The notes below the pieces were generated by a model that saw only the letters and a program-made list of their open reading frames with translations, made no database searches and had not been told where the DNA came from. DNA of 64,000 nucleotides from Schaalia sp. 19OD2882. GTDB taxonomy: Bacteria > Actinomycetota > Actinomycetes > Actinomycetales > Actinomycetaceae. Below, one piece after another: positions 18,302 to 26,238 of this stretch. The position numbers were made by a program, and so were the translations under genes. The stretch spans positions 248,001 through 312,000 of the forward strand of contig NZ_CP065521.1 in assembly GCF_018986735.1 (NCBI RefSeq), written 5' to 3'. Positions within the stretch are counted from its first letter, which is position 1, and every line of letters begins with the position of its first letter.

Positions 18302-18634
18302 TCAGCGTCTGCGGGTGAAGCGGATGGCCAGCAGACCGGCGAGAACAAGGGCGCACGCAGCCGCCGCGCCGACCTTCTTCACGGCCTCGGGCTGTCCTTC
18401 GCGCGCCTGGTCGATCGTCTCGGAGACCTTCACGCCGAAGTCCTGCAACCAGGTGCGGGCGGCGGACTGCCATGTCTGCGCCTTGTCCGCCAGAGCCCTT
18501 TTGGCCTGTTCGATCTGGTAGGCGGGCTGCAACTGTCCGACCAGGGCGTCAACGGTGCGGGTCATCTCCTCGCGCGTCGCGGCCAGTTCCGCCTCGATCT
18601 CCTGGGGGGTGCGCGCTCTGGCGTTCTCGTTCAC
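18302..18634 (-). CDS. DUF3618-type small membrane-anchored protein
   Basis: The 110-residue protein has an N-terminal helical region with RTPQEIEAELAATREEMTRT, typical of DUF3618 (coiled-coil start), a long amphipathic middle, and one C-terminal transmembrane helix (VGAAAACALVLAGLLAIRF) ending in basic residues FTRRR. GTG start overlaps the stop of the upstream holin-like gene (GTGA), so the two are co-translated. DUF3618 and Act-holin proteins are frequently paired in actinobacteria; their joint role is unknown, perhaps envelope homeostasis. Confidence 0.8.
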   Translation of the reverse strand: MNENARARTPQEIEAELAATREEMTRTVDALVGQLQPAYQIEQAKRALADKAQTWQSAARTWLQDFGVKVSETIDQAREGQPEAVKKVGAAAACALVLAGLLAIRFTRRR

Positions 18635-19131
18635 TTTCCCAGTCCCTTCTTCACGGCGTCGACATTGGACGCGAGGCTTTCCTTCATGTCGACCTGGAAC
18701 TGGTCGGACTCCTCCTTGGCCTTCTTGATCGCAAGGGCGCCGACCACGCCAAGGGCCGCAACGATCAGCAGGATGATCAGCAGCACGATGAATGATGCGG
18801 CCCAGGCGGGCAAGGCTGCGGCAAGAGCGACCTCGATCGTGTGGAAGAACCAGCCGAGGGCGTACAGGCCCAGCACGCCTGCGGTGCCGAGCAGTCCTGC
18901 GCCGACTCCGTACTTGGTGCCGAAGGACACCGCCTTGGCCTTGGCGAGCTCCAACTCGCCCTTGACCAGCGTTGTCATCTGAGTCGAGATGTTCGCCAGC
19001 AAAGCCCCGATGGTGGCGGGACGCGCGGACGAGGACGTCTGCGTCCACACCTGGGTCGGATTCGTCGGCGGCGCGGGCGGGACCGGATTCCCGGCGTTTT
19101 CGCCGGGAAGCGGGATCTGCTCGTAGGACAT
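18631..19131 (-). CDS. Phage-holin-like membrane protein (actinobacterial holin superfamily / YqjE type)
   Basis: This 166-residue protein has a Pro/Thr-rich N-terminus, an amphipathic stretch LLANISTQMTTLVKGELELA (conserved in the family), two transmembrane helices (about residues 72-98 and 103-138) and a charged C-terminal tail KKAKEESDQFQVDMKESL. It belongs to the chromosomal holin-like family PF07332, which is not tied to prophages; no phage genes surround it. The downstream DUF3618 gene overlaps by 4 bp. A ribosome binding site is weak (GAGG 14 bases upstream). Confidence 0.8.
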   Translation of the reverse strand: MSYEQIPLPGENAGNPVPPAPPTNPTQVWTQTSSSARPATIGALLANISTQMTTLVKGELELAKAKAVSFGTKYGVGAGLLGTAGVLGLYALGWFFHTIEVALAAALPAWAASFIVLLIILLIVAALGVVGALAIKKAKEESDQFQVDMKESLASNVDAVKKGLGK

Positions 19132-19238
19132 CGTCTGCTCTCGCTTCCTCCGTGATGTGACTCAGGCCCACCAAGTGTCTCACGCCAAGGGCTGGTCGGG
19201 TGTCGCCAAAGGCGGGCGATCAAGGCGCTCGGGCGAGG

Positions 19239-20861
19239 TCAGTCCCGGTGCTCGCGTGGCGCTGTCGCCTCCGGAGCGGCGGCAGGCGTGTCCGGGAGGG
19301 GGCCGGGCAGGTCCTCAAGGATCTGCTGGGCTCGTTCCACGACGTCCGAGGCGGGCGCGTGCACCTGCGAGCGGGCCGCCAAGCGAGCCAGAGCCCCTTC
19401 GATGGTGTTGGCCGGGACGGCCTCGCGGGGGCCCTCCATTGCCGAGACGCTGCGTGCGGGCGATTCGGCCGTGGGACGAGGCCGGGGCGCTGCTTCCGGG
19501 GAGGCCGTCTCGGCGCTGGCGCGACGCTTCGCGCGGGCGACCGCGCCGGCGATCGTCCGGGGGTGCTCGGCGTCGGCTCCGTCGTCGTGCGCGCGCAGGG
19601 CGTCGTGGACGGCACCCGGGGGCACGTGGGCGACGTCCTGGCATTCGGCCTCCAGGACGACGTGGGAGGAGTGCGGATCGTCGTCGAGGCCGGGGATGGC
19701 GCGGAGTCCGGTGCCGTCGTTGTCCTCCGCCTCGGAGGCAGCGCCTGCATCTGTCTGTGAATCAGCTGTGCCGAGGCCCTCACCCGCAGGGCCGCCAGCA
19801 CCCGCCTTCGCAGTCTCGGCGGCGCCTTGGTCCGCGCCATCGGCAAGGCCCGTCGACGGGGCTTCGGTGGCACTGACGCCCGGGGCGCCGTGGTCCGCAG
19901 AAGTGTCCGTGGCATCCGGAGCCGCATTGGAAGCCGCGGTGTCCACACTCTCTGCGGCGCCCATGGTCTCTGCAGTGTCCTCAGCACTCTTGGCGGCCGA
20001 GTCGGCGCTCGCCTCCTCGACGGCAGGTGGGTCAGCGGCCGGATCGCCCAGTGCCGAGGGCCCCTCGCTCAAGGGTGTGAGCAGTTCGGCGACGGTGTCG
20101 GCGTCGGGATGGGCCACGTCGGCATGCACGGTGCCTCCCACGACAAGGACCGCGCGGTCCGCCACGGCCGCGACCTGTGGTGACGTGGTGGACATCACGA
20201 CACAGCGGCCCGCAGTCGCCAGGGCGCGCAGAAGGGCAAGTGTCTCCCGCTGGTCCTGGGCACCGCCACCCGCCATCGGGTCCTCGAAGAAGAGCACCCT
20301 TGACCCGCTCAGGACGGCGCGTGCGGCGAGGATTCGCAGGCGAGCGACCTGTCCGAGGCTCTCGGGCAGGGCGTCAAGGCAATCCTGGAGTCCACAGGCG
20401 GCCACTGTCCTGGCGAAGTGGGCGGAGTCGGTGACGACACCCGCCGCGGCCAGGGGCATGAGCAGGTTCTGGCGCACGGTGAGGTCGGGGTCGGCGGCCC
20501 CTGTGCGTCCGATGAAGGCGCTGGCCCCTGTGCGTCCGAAGCCCGGCCTGGCCGACACGGGGGTTCGCACTGTCCCGGAGGTGGATTCCTGGATTCCGGA
20601 AAGCGTGAGCAGCAGGGGCCGGGTGCGCCGCCCGTCCTTGTCGACGAGGGCGACCAAGCTGTCCGCACGCAACCCCAGGTGGATGTCGTCGACCAGGGTG
20701 TCGCCGGTGGCCGGATCGACCAGGCGCACAGACCGCGCGTCGAGGAGCACCGAGGTGCCCGGGCCGGGGGAGTGGAAACTTCCGTGCCTGCGCCACCACG
20801 GTTTGGGTGACGGAAGCGTCACCTGAGGGGCAGGAGGCGTCGTCGAGCGGTCCGGAACCAT
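19239..20861 (-). CDS. Degenerate ABC-ATPase-like protein with long acidic tail
   Basis: Residues about 35-255 follow an ABC ATPase fold by order and spacing, but every catalytic motif is lost. The Walker A position reads DKDGRRTR (74-81) with no GKS/T, the signature reads ESLGQVARL (167-175), Walker B is VLFFED (189-194) and the H-loop STTSP lacks His. LSGIQESTSGTVRTP still matches the family's usual post-Walker A segment. Residues 260-540 are an Ala/Glu/Asp/Thr-rich low-complexity tail. ATP hydrolysis is unlikely; a regulatory or scaffold role is inference. ATG 20861 has GACAAT 6 bp upstream and no ribosome binding site, so a leaderless mRNA is likely. Confidence 0.75.
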   Translation of the reverse strand: MVPDRSTTPPAPQVTLPSPKPWWRRHGSFHSPGPGTSVLLDARSVRLVDPATGDTLVDDIHLGLRADSLVALVDKDGRRTRPLLLTLSGIQESTSGTVRTPVSARPGFGRTGASAFIGRTGAADPDLTVRQNLLMPLAAAGVVTDSAHFARTVAACGLQDCLDALPESLGQVARLRILAARAVLSGSRVLFFEDPMAGGGAQDQRETLALLRALATAGRCVVMSTTSPQVAAVADRAVLVVGGTVHADVAHPDADTVAELLTPLSEGPSALGDPAADPPAVEEASADSAAKSAEDTAETMGAAESVDTAASNAAPDATDTSADHGAPGVSATEAPSTGLADGADQGAAETAKAGAGGPAGEGLGTADSQTDAGAASEAEDNDGTGLRAIPGLDDDPHSSHVVLEAECQDVAHVPPGAVHDALRAHDDGADAEHPRTIAGAVARAKRRASAETASPEAAPRPRPTAESPARSVSAMEGPREAVPANTIEGALARLAARSQVHAPASDVVERAQQILEDLPGPLPDTPAAAPEATAPREHRD

Positions 20862-20976
20862 GGCCCCATTGTCCCAAAAGGTCCGTCGAGGAGGCTCCGA
20901 CACGGCGGCCCCGCCGCGCTTGGCCTCATGGAGACCGCTGTGGCGGGGCCGCTGGGCGGGGGTGTCGTGACGGGGG

Positions 20977-22449
20977 TCACTGGCCCTTTTCCGTGCCGTC
21001 CTGGGGGTTGGCACGGTTCTGGTCGGCACTGTGGGTGTCACCCGGTGCGGGCTCGACCTGCCCGGTGGATGCATCCGCGACGGGTGCTGCGGGAGGCGCC
21101 GGGGGAACAGGGGACGAGGGCGCCGTCGGCGCGCCCTGAGCCTGCCATTGCTGGGGTGGCGTCTGGCCGGGCTGGCCCTGGGGTGCCCACCCTTGGGGTG
21201 GCATTTGGCCGGGTTGGCCCTGTGCGGCCCACTGCTGGGGTGCCCATTGCTGGGGCGGGATCTGGCCGGGTTGGCCCTGGGGTGCCCACCCTTGGGGTGG
21301 CATCTGACCGGCCTGCGCCTGCTGGGCGGCCCACTGCTGTTGCGCCTGCTGCTGGGCCGCCCACTGTTGCTGCTGCCAGGCCTGCTGCTGGGCCGCCCAC
21401 TGTTGCTGCTGCCAGGCCTGCTGCTGGGCCGCCATCTGCTGCTGATTCGACTGGGAGGCGGCTCCCATGAAACCGCCGCCGGTCTGCATACCCATACCCA
21501 TGCCCATGAAGGCCACGCCGGCGCCGGCCTCATTCGAACCGGCCGCCTCCATGCCGCGGGCCACCGCACCCTGGACATAGCCCTCACGCACGGACGGGTC
21601 GGCCAGCATGGCGCCCTGGTTGCGCATGTCGATGAGTTTGCGGGATTCCTCGTCGTAGGAGACCGAGGCGATGCCCACACTGACGATCTCCATGCCGCGG
21701 CCTTGCAACCAGTCCTGGTCCAGGGTGTCGCGCATGTAGTTCGACAACTCGCGCATCTTCGAGGAGACCTGCGAGATGCGGATCCCGTCGACGCTCATCT
21801 GGTTGATGGAGCTCTGGAGGGCCTCCAGGAACTCCGACATGTACTGTTCCTTGATGTCGTCGATGTGGACGTGGACGGCGTCACGCGGAATCACCTGCTG
21901 GTAGAACAGGATCGGGTCCGCGATGCGGATGGAGAAGGTGCCGTGGCACCGCAGGAAGAGCTCCGCATTGTAGAAGTTGTCGAAGTAGTTCAGCGCATTC
22001 GGGGTGCCGAAGCGAATGCCCTTGATCTCCTGCAGGTTGACGTAGAAGGCCTGCTGCTTCTGCGGCGTGGCCCCGCCGAACTTGAAACGCTCCCACGTGT
22101 CCATCAACGTGCCCTTGAGGTCCCCGGCGAAGATTGTGGGACGGCCGCCGTTCTGGACGACGTAGATGCCGGGTTCGGCAGTGAAGTCGGTGATGCGACC
22201 GCCATCGACCAACATCATCGCCTGACGGTCGTAGACATGGATCGCAGAGCCGTCGGTGATGACATCCGCGGTGCCCCGGTTGCGGCTGCGCGAGTCACCC
22301 GGACGCACCTTGCCCGCCTTTGCGAAGACGACCCCTTCGCCCATGTCCTGGGGCTCGAATGCCTCGAGCCACTGGTCGTTCAACTCGCCTTCGATCGCTC
22401 CGGTTGCTGCTCCGATGACGGATCCAACGGTGGCCTTGATGAGTCCCAT
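20977..22449 (-). CDS. SPFH-domain protein, YdjI/virion-core-like, with Gln-rich tail
   Basis: The 490-residue protein has a COG4260-type SPFH core (about residues 1-330): MGLIKATVGSVIGAATGAIE, SAIHVYDRQAMMLVDGG, NAELFLRCHGTFSIRI and a long heptad-like segment to DMRNQGAMLADPSVREGY. The tail (about 340-490) is low complexity, with QQQAWQQQQWAA units and PQGWAPQGQPGQ repeats. No N-terminal helix is present, so it probably acts at the inner face of the membrane. AAGGGAG precedes the start. It is divergent from a zinc-ribbon and a TPM gene, the partners of YdjI in Bacillus, where YdjGHI recruits PspA in envelope stress. No pspA homologue is in the window. Confidence 0.85.
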   Translation of the reverse strand: MGLIKATVGSVIGAATGAIEGELNDQWLEAFEPQDMGEGVVFAKAGKVRPGDSRSRNRGTADVITDGSAIHVYDRQAMMLVDGGRITDFTAEPGIYVVQNGGRPTIFAGDLKGTLMDTWERFKFGGATPQKQQAFYVNLQEIKGIRFGTPNALNYFDNFYNAELFLRCHGTFSIRIADPILFYQQVIPRDAVHVHIDDIKEQYMSEFLEALQSSINQMSVDGIRISQVSSKMRELSNYMRDTLDQDWLQGRGMEIVSVGIASVSYDEESRKLIDMRNQGAMLADPSVREGYVQGAVARGMEAAGSNEAGAGVAFMGMGMGMQTGGGFMGAASQSNQQQMAAQQQAWQQQQWAAQQQAWQQQQWAAQQQAQQQWAAQQAQAGQMPPQGWAPQGQPGQIPPQQWAPQQWAAQGQPGQMPPQGWAPQGQPGQTPPQQWQAQGAPTAPSSPVPPAPPAAPVADASTGQVEPAPGDTHSADQNRANPQDGTEKGQ

Positions 22450-22643
22450 CGGGCTCCCTTCACATGGGTTCGGCGCACGCGAGGCGCGCACAGGGTCATC
22501 CACCTCGCAGGTGCTGGTGGCGTGTCAGAACCATTATGACGCTCGCCACGCGCCCGCGCCCGCCTCTGCGGGCAGATAGGCTGTCCAACATCGGAAGGGT
22601 GTCCCACCTCCGTCCATTCGGCCCCCTTCACGGAAGGAGCGAC

Positions 22644-23861
22644 GTGGCCGACATTCAGTACAAGTGCCCGGCTTGTGCGGCCCCGATCGAATTCGACGCC
22701 GGCAGCGGCAAGATGAAGTGCGGATACTGCCTGTCCGTCTTCGAGGTGGCCGAGGTGGAGCGCTTCAACCTCGACCAGGCCCGCGCCGAACAGGCGCGGA
22801 GCGCACGGACACCAGCCACTGTCGGCGTGTCCACGGGCTCACCGCAGACGCCGACCCCGCCCTCGTCCCCAATGGACGCGCCCGACGATCCGGCCGCCTC
22901 GCAGGACCCGGCCTCCGACCCGCCCGCGCAGGGGCACTGGGCCGGAGGTCAGGCCGGTTACCTGGAACCGGGCGACCTGGCCGGAATGCAACCGATGATC
23001 TGCAACTCCTGTGGCGCCGAGATCATCGCAGACCCGCAGACCATCTCCACGCGCTGCGGATTCTGCAACAACACCTTCATCGCCGCCGACCGGCTGGCCC
23101 GCACCCGAGTGCCGGACTTCGTCATCCCCTTCGCCCTCGACAAGAAGGCCATGCTGGCCGCCTTCAAGAAGGCCACCGAAGGCAAATTCCTGCTGCCCCG
23201 GACCTTCCGGGACGAACACTACCTGTCTCAAGCCACGGGCGCCTACCTGCCCTACTGGTTCCACGACGGCACCGTGCACGGCACCATCACTTTCCGGGCG
23301 GAGAAACGACGCCAATGGGAGGACTCGCGGGCCATCCACACCGAGGTCCGCGAATACCTCGTCCAACGCAGTGGCAGCGTCGACTTCCGGGCCCTGCCCG
23401 TGTGCGGCACCTCCAAACTCGAGGCGGCCAGGTCGGAAGGGGTCGAGCCCTTCCGGGCGGAGGAGTGCCAACCCTTCGCCACCCCGTACCTGTCCGGGTA
23501 CGCGGCCTCCGCCTACGACATCGAGGCTGAAGCCACCGTCCAACGGGCCGACACCCGCGCACACGAATCCCTCCAGCGCCTCCTGGAGGACTGCGTCCGC
23601 GGATACGACTCGGCCCGCGTCGTCGACTCCAATGTGCAGGTGGATCGCAGTGCCATCTGGTACGTGCTGCTGCCGGTGTGGCTGATCGTCATCGGTTACG
23701 ACGGCAAGGACCACCCCTTCGCCATCAACGGACAGACCGGCGAGGTCGTGGGGACCTTCCCGATCTCGAAGGGCAAATTGCGCGCCCTCAACTGGGGTTT
23801 CTTCCTCGGCATAACGATTCTGGTCACCACGCTTGCGTGGCTGCTCATCGGCGCACTGTGA
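22644..23861 (+). CDS. Zinc-ribbon membrane protein, YdjG-like
   Basis: This 405-residue protein opens with one zinc ribbon (YKCPACAAPI and MKCGYCLSVF), then a Pro-rich linker, then a second ribbon (ICNSCGAEII and TRCGFCNNTF). A conserved central region with FVIPFALDKKAMLAAFKK and LPYWFHDGTVHGTITF follows, and two C-terminal transmembrane helices (about residues 335-355 and 380-403). The layout is that of B. subtilis YdjG, often mis-annotated as a PriA-like helicase; no helicase motif is present. GTG 22644 follows GGAAGGAG (22632-22639). The TPM gene starts 16 bp downstream, so the two form an operon. Confidence 0.85.
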   Translation: MADIQYKCPACAAPIEFDAGSGKMKCGYCLSVFEVAEVERFNLDQARAEQARSARTPATVGVSTGSPQTPTPPSSPMDAPDDPAASQDPASDPPAQGHWAGGQAGYLEPGDLAGMQPMICNSCGAEIIADPQTISTRCGFCNNTFIAADRLARTRVPDFVIPFALDKKAMLAAFKKATEGKFLLPRTFRDEHYLSQATGAYLPYWFHDGTVHGTITFRAEKRRQWEDSRAIHTEVREYLVQRSGSVDFRALPVCGTSKLEAARSEGVEPFRAEECQPFATPYLSGYAASAYDIEAEATVQRADTRAHESLQRLLEDCVRGYDSARVVDSNVQVDRSAIWYVLLPVWLIVIGYDGKDHPFAINGQTGEVVGTFPISKGKLRALNWGFFLGITILVTTLAWLLIGAL

Positions 23862-23877
23862 GGGGGCAGGAGTGAAC

Positions 23878-24741
23878 ATGAATCGCAGGACCACCATTAC
23901 CTCCGGTGGCGGGAGAATGCGCGCATGGGTGCGCGCCACACTGGTCACCTTCGTGGTCGCAGCGTGGGTCCTCCTGGCGACCCCGTGGGCTCACGCGTCC
24001 ACGGACCACGTCATTGACGAGGTCGACGCCCTGACCGACCAGGAAGAGCAGGCCCTGGAACAGCAGATCCTCACAGTGCGCAAGACCTACGGCGAGGACG
24101 TCGTCATCCTCTTCGCGGAACTTGAGGGCAAGACCCCCGCAGCCAGGGCGGACGACTACTTCGACGACAACGGCTTCGGCATGGGGCCTCAGCGATCCGG
24201 CATTCTCATGCTGGTCGCCCCCACCACCCGTGACGTGTGGTTCTCCACGCGGGGGGACTCGATCCAGACCTTCACCGACAAGGGCATCTCGGTCCTGTAC
24301 GAGGAGCTCAAACCGGACCTTGGCGACTCCAACTGGGGTGAGGCCGCGACCCTCTTCGTCCAGGAGTGCGACCGTTACATGAAGGCCGCGGACCAGGGAC
24401 ACCCCGTCGACAAGGCGCGCACCACCCTGGAGAGTCTGGTGGCCTCATGGTTCATGGCGGGTGTGCCCGGCGTCCTGCTCGGCTTCATCGGCAGCAGGGG
24501 AGTGGTCAAGGGCTTCTTCGTGTCGAAGATGCGCAACGAAGGAATCGTGACCACCGCGCGCTCCTACGTGAACAGTCCGGCCTTCCAGTTGATCGGCCAG
24601 GAGGACGTCCTTGTCGGGACCCATGTGACGAGCATGCCGAAACCCCCGCCCTCGTCCTCGTACTCCGGCTCCTCCGGGGGATCCACGACCCACGTCTCCT
24701 CCTCGGGTGCGACTCACGGTGGGGGCGGCGGAAAGTTCTGA
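23878..24741 (+). CDS. Secreted/anchored TPM-domain protein, YdjH/YgcG-like
   Basis: The 287-residue protein has an N-terminal signal or anchor helix (ATLVTFVVAAWVLLATPWAHA), then a TPM domain (about residues 40-175) beginning VIDEVDALTDQEEQALEQQI and including GEDVVILF, RSGILMLVAP and FSTRGDSIQTF. A second helix (about 198-215) precedes a cytoplasmic part and a Ser/Gly-rich end closing THGGGGGKF, typical of YgcG-like proteins. AGGAG lies 5 bp before ATG 23878. As in Bacillus ydjH it sits beside YdjG-like and YdjI-like genes, suggesting a membrane-stress complex. Confidence 0.85.
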   Translation: MNRRTTITSGGGRMRAWVRATLVTFVVAAWVLLATPWAHASTDHVIDEVDALTDQEEQALEQQILTVRKTYGEDVVILFAELEGKTPAARADDYFDDNGFGMGPQRSGILMLVAPTTRDVWFSTRGDSIQTFTDKGISVLYEELKPDLGDSNWGEAATLFVQECDRYMKAADQGHPVDKARTTLESLVASWFMAGVPGVLLGFIGSRGVVKGFFVSKMRNEGIVTTARSYVNSPAFQLIGQEDVLVGTHVTSMPKPPPSSSYSGSSGGSTTHVSSSGATHGGGGGKF

Positions 24742-24757
24742 TCCGCGCCACGACGCC

Positions 24758-24780
24758 CGAGGACGCATGTGTCGTCCTCG
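24758..24780. terminator. Hairpin between convergent TPM and sodA genes
   Basis: CGAGGACG (24758-24765) pairs with CGTCCTCG (24773-24780) around a 7-nt loop in the 94-bp convergent gap. It could stop transcription from both sides. An exact GACGAGGGCG copy follows at 24785-24794. Confidence 0.5.
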
Positions 24781-24835
24781 ACATGACGAGGGCGGGGTGT
24801 GCGACCCTGAGGGCCGCATCAGGTGTGCGTCGAGG

Positions 24836-25456
24836 TCAGAGGGTGACCAGACCCGCGAAGCCGCGGGCGCGTTCGAAGCGGGCGGCCACGTCGGCCCAGT
24901 TGACGACGTTCCACCACGCCTTGACGTAGTCGCCCTTGACGTTGACGTAGTCCAGGTAGAAAGCGTGCTCCCACATGTCCAGCATGAGCAACGGAACCGT
25001 GGCCACGGGGATGTTGCCCTGCTGGTCGGTCAGCTGGAAGGTGACCAGACGCTGGCCCAGAGCGTCCCATGCGAGAACGCCCCAGCCGGAGCCCTGCAGG
25101 CCCAGGGCTGCGGCGGCGAACTGTCCCTGGAACTTCTCGAAGGAGCCGAAGAACTCGTCGATGGCTGCGGCCAATTCGCCCTCGGGGCGCGAGGCGCCTT
25201 CACCGGTCATGTTCTGCCAGAAGATCGTGTGATTGGTGTGGCCGCCCAAGTGGAAGGCCAAGTTCTTCTCGTGCAGGTTGATGGCGGCGTGGTCGCCTGC
25301 CTCACGCGCGGCCTCCAGGGCGGCCAGTGCGCCGTTGGCGCCGGCGACGTAGGCGGCATGGTGCTTGTCGTGGTGCAGCTCCATGATGCGGCCCGAGATG
25401 TGGGGTTCGAGGGCGGCGTAGTCGTAGGGCAGTTCGGGAAGCGTGTAGGCGGTCAT
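24836..25456 (-). CDS. sodA: Superoxide dismutase (Mn/Fe family)
   Basis: This 206-residue enzyme disproportionates superoxide. The four metal ligands are visible: H28 in LHHDKHH, H76 in [10 protein letters not shown], and Asp and His in [12 protein letters not shown] (about 161 and 165). GGH before the second His and QQGN before the third ligand region favour manganese, but metal preference cannot be settled by eye and cambialistic use is possible. No signal peptide. AAGGAG lies 6 bp before the ATG at 25456. Convergent with the TPM gene. Confidence 0.93.
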   Translation of the reverse strand: MTAYTLPELPYDYAALEPHISGRIMELHHDKHHAAYVAGANGALAALEAAREAGDHAAINLHEKNLAFHLGGHTNHTIFWQNMTGEGASRPEGELAAAIDEFFGSFEKFQGQFAAAALGLQGSGWGVLAWDALGQRLVTFQLTDQQGNIPVATVPLLMLDMWEHAFYLDYVNVKGDYVKAWWNVVNWADVAARFERARGFAGLVTL

Positions 25457-25531
25457 GGTCACTCCTTGGTGATGTCGAATGCCGTCGACTTGGACAGGGC
25501 GGCTTCCCAATCAGGTTACAGGTCCAAGGTC

Positions 25532-26125
25532 CTATTTTCTTGCGGGGAGAAGGTGACCTGCGCCCCGCTCGTCCTGATCCTGGGAGTACGAGGCTCTCCA
25601 CGTCTTGTGATGAAGGCGCAGCTTCTTCAACGCCCACTCGTAGTGGCTCGATGTCGCCGAGATGCAATAGGAACCGAGATTCGTCGACCCGGTCCAGGTG
25701 AAGTGCCTCTTCACGAAGAGCTCGTCATCGCCGAATCCTTCGACAAGGCGCAGGACTCTCGCATGAGACTCGTCGAGCAGTGTTCGTGCCTCGTCGAGCG
25801 GAGTCCCCTGATGTTCCTTCCACAGTGCGACGTTCATGTCCCCGTAGGCCGCCCACGTGTACGGCGCGGGGAGGAAGGGCCTTCCATCACCTGAAAGATT
25901 CGCCTCGATCCACGTCACGAGGAGCGCATGCCATTCATGCAGATGAACGATGACATCGCGGACGTTCTTGTCGCGCTTCCAATGAGCTTCCCTCTTGCCG
26001 GCGATCTCGAACGTGAATGTCGACCGCAGTTCGTCGGAGTCCATGGAATCGAGGAGCTCATCGAGTTCGGTGAAGCGCGAAGCCGCAGCCTTGAGCAGGT
26101 CGGCCTTGTTCGTTGGTCGCGCCAT
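25532..26125 (-). CDS. ClbS/DfsB family four-helix bundle protein (DUF1706)
   Basis: The 197-residue protein matches the family from end to end: MARPTNKADLLKAA, FTFEIAGKREAHWKRDKNVR, DVIVHLHEWHALL, FLPAPYTWAAYGDMNV, WTGSTNLGSYCISATSSHYEWALKK. Family member ClbS protects E. coli from its own genotoxin colibactin by hydrolysing the cyclopropane warhead; most relatives have no known substrate. No colibactin-like synthesis genes are in the window, so detoxification of a neighbour's product is only a hypothesis. Base composition is visibly less GC-rich than flanking genes, suggesting later acquisition. GGAGG lies 6 bp before ATG 26125. Confidence 0.88.
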   Translation of the reverse strand: MARPTNKADLLKAAASRFTELDELLDSMDSDELRSTFTFEIAGKREAHWKRDKNVRDVIVHLHEWHALLVTWIEANLSGDGRPFLPAPYTWAAYGDMNVALWKEHQGTPLDEARTLLDESHARVLRLVEGFGDDELFVKRHFTWTGSTNLGSYCISATSSHYEWALKKLRLHHKTWRASYSQDQDERGAGHLLPARK

Positions 26126-26238
26126 GACGGGCCTCCAGAGGAATGTGTCAGCGTCGCTGCCATTGCTTGTGCCCCCACTGTAGCGAGCCGGTGCTTCCTC
26201 GACCGATGTCGCGGCGGAGATCGACGGGCTGAGAGGGA

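Noticed and set aside
18631..19131. Holin-like gene as evidence of a prophage
   Set aside because: This family is chromosomal in actinobacteria and paired with DUF3618; no phage structural, lysis or integrase genes surround it.
22644..23861. PriA-type helicase suggested by the zinc-ribbon protein
   Set aside because: There are no helicase motifs; two zinc ribbons plus two C-terminal helices fit a YdjG-like membrane protein.
24707..25894. 395-codon plus-strand open frame opposite sodA and the ClbS-like gene
   Set aside because: Antisense shadow of two clearly recognised genes, spanning their intergenic gap; no start signal.
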